Shown: piece after piece, positions 63,902 through 64,000 of the stretch
Layout of the letters: every line of letters starts with the position of its first letter
Numbering within the stretch: position 1 is the first letter of the stretch
Assembly: GCA_020465985.1 (NCBI GenBank)
Contig: JAANYP010000190.1
Coordinates: 62,001 to 126,000 of the forward strand
DNA length: 64,000 nt
Reading direction: 5' to 3'
From: Centrapalus pauciflorus
Taxonomy: Eukaryota > Streptophyta > Magnoliopsida > Asterales > Asteraceae
Position numbers and translations under genes: made by a program
Notes under the pieces: generated by a model
What the model saw: the letters and a program-made list of their open reading frames with translations, nothing else
Databases searched by the model: none
Told to the model about the DNA's origin: nothing

Positions 63902-64000
63902 CCTCACCCCAAAACATGGTAGGAAGCTTTTAGTCCGAGAGCATGGTCCGTGCTGCCTCAATCAGAGTCCTGTTCTTCCATTCTGCAACCCCATTTTGTT
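63902..64000 (-). pseudogene. Copia A4 integrase core, cut by window edge
   Basis: This encodes the end of the integrase core up to the Copia B insertion (KNRTLIEAARTMLSD-like codons, cf. A1 at 320-410). The remainder of A4, with protease, gag and 5' LTR, lies to the right. Confidence 0.85.

Larger units (their letters stand above)
35269..64000 (-). mobile_element. Copia A4, long element with two nested insertions
   Basis: This is a minus-strand family A element. Its own sequence is 35269-42188, 51116-52204 and 63902-64000. In transcription order it reads integrase, reverse transcriptase, RNase H, spacer, TATA, spliced leader, ORFX, PPT, 3' LTR. The 5' LTR and gag lie beyond the right edge. 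G2 interrupts reverse transcriptase and B interrupts integrase. I join pol and ORFX into one element because A1 and A4 pol are near-identical and A1 has the same LTR type as the one next to the A4 ORFX. Confidence 0.75.

Overview
The window is plant nuclear DNA built almost entirely from nested LTR retrotransposons plus one endogenous pararetrovirus fragment. I see no ordinary host gene, rRNA gene, tRNA gene or CRISPR array. The evidence for a plant is tRNA-iMet type primer binding sites (PBS), Copia and Ty3/Gypsy polyproteins of plant type, 5-bp target site duplications (TSDs) and caulimovirid reverse transcriptase. A eudicot, perhaps an asterid, is likely, but that is inference. Almost everything is on the minus strand. 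The exception is one Gypsy element at 42189-51115.

Layout. (1) 1-2202 and 16498-18784: Copia family A, copy A1 (5' LTR 18129-18784, PBS, leader, gag, start of pol), split in gag by Gypsy G1 (2203-16497, TSD CCATG). The 3' LTR of G1 is itself split by a young non-autonomous Copia-like element N (2879-8110, TSD ATGTG). (2) 18785-19979: the 3' end of a second family A copy (A2), sharing the LTR at 18129-18784. (3) 19980-24400: unassigned repeat-bearing DNA and a decayed Gypsy remnant G3. (4) 24401-29349: 3' half of Copia family C. (5) 30011-31656: 3' end of Copia family D. (6) about 31640-33728: pararetrovirus reverse transcriptase and RNase H. (7) 33729-35268: 3' end of family A copy A3. (8) 35269-64000: family A copy A4 (3' LTR 35269-35847), carrying Gypsy G2 in its reverse transcriptase (42189-51115) and Copia B in its integrase (52205-63896). 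A4 runs off the right edge.

The most interesting content is an extra open reading frame, here called ORFX, lying between pol and the 3' LTR in families A, B, C and D, the position of an env-like gene. ORFX has a recurring plan: a helical N-terminal domain, a long Ser/Pro/acidic linker, a coiled-coil stretch and a C-terminal module beside the polypurine tract (PPT). Where the 5' end survives (A4, B, C) it has its own TATA box and an ATG-free leader. In A4 and C that leader contains a predicted intron ending just before the start codon. G1 and G2 independently show a two-intron leader, with intron 1 wholly inside the LTR and intron 2 ending 3 nt before the gag ATG. Element N carries five hairpins with conserved loops and covarying stems just after its ORF.

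Most coding regions are damaged by stops or frameshifts. The most complete are G1 pol (939 codons open), the N ORF (413 codons), the A2 ORFX fragment (381 codons) and the A4 RNase H segment.
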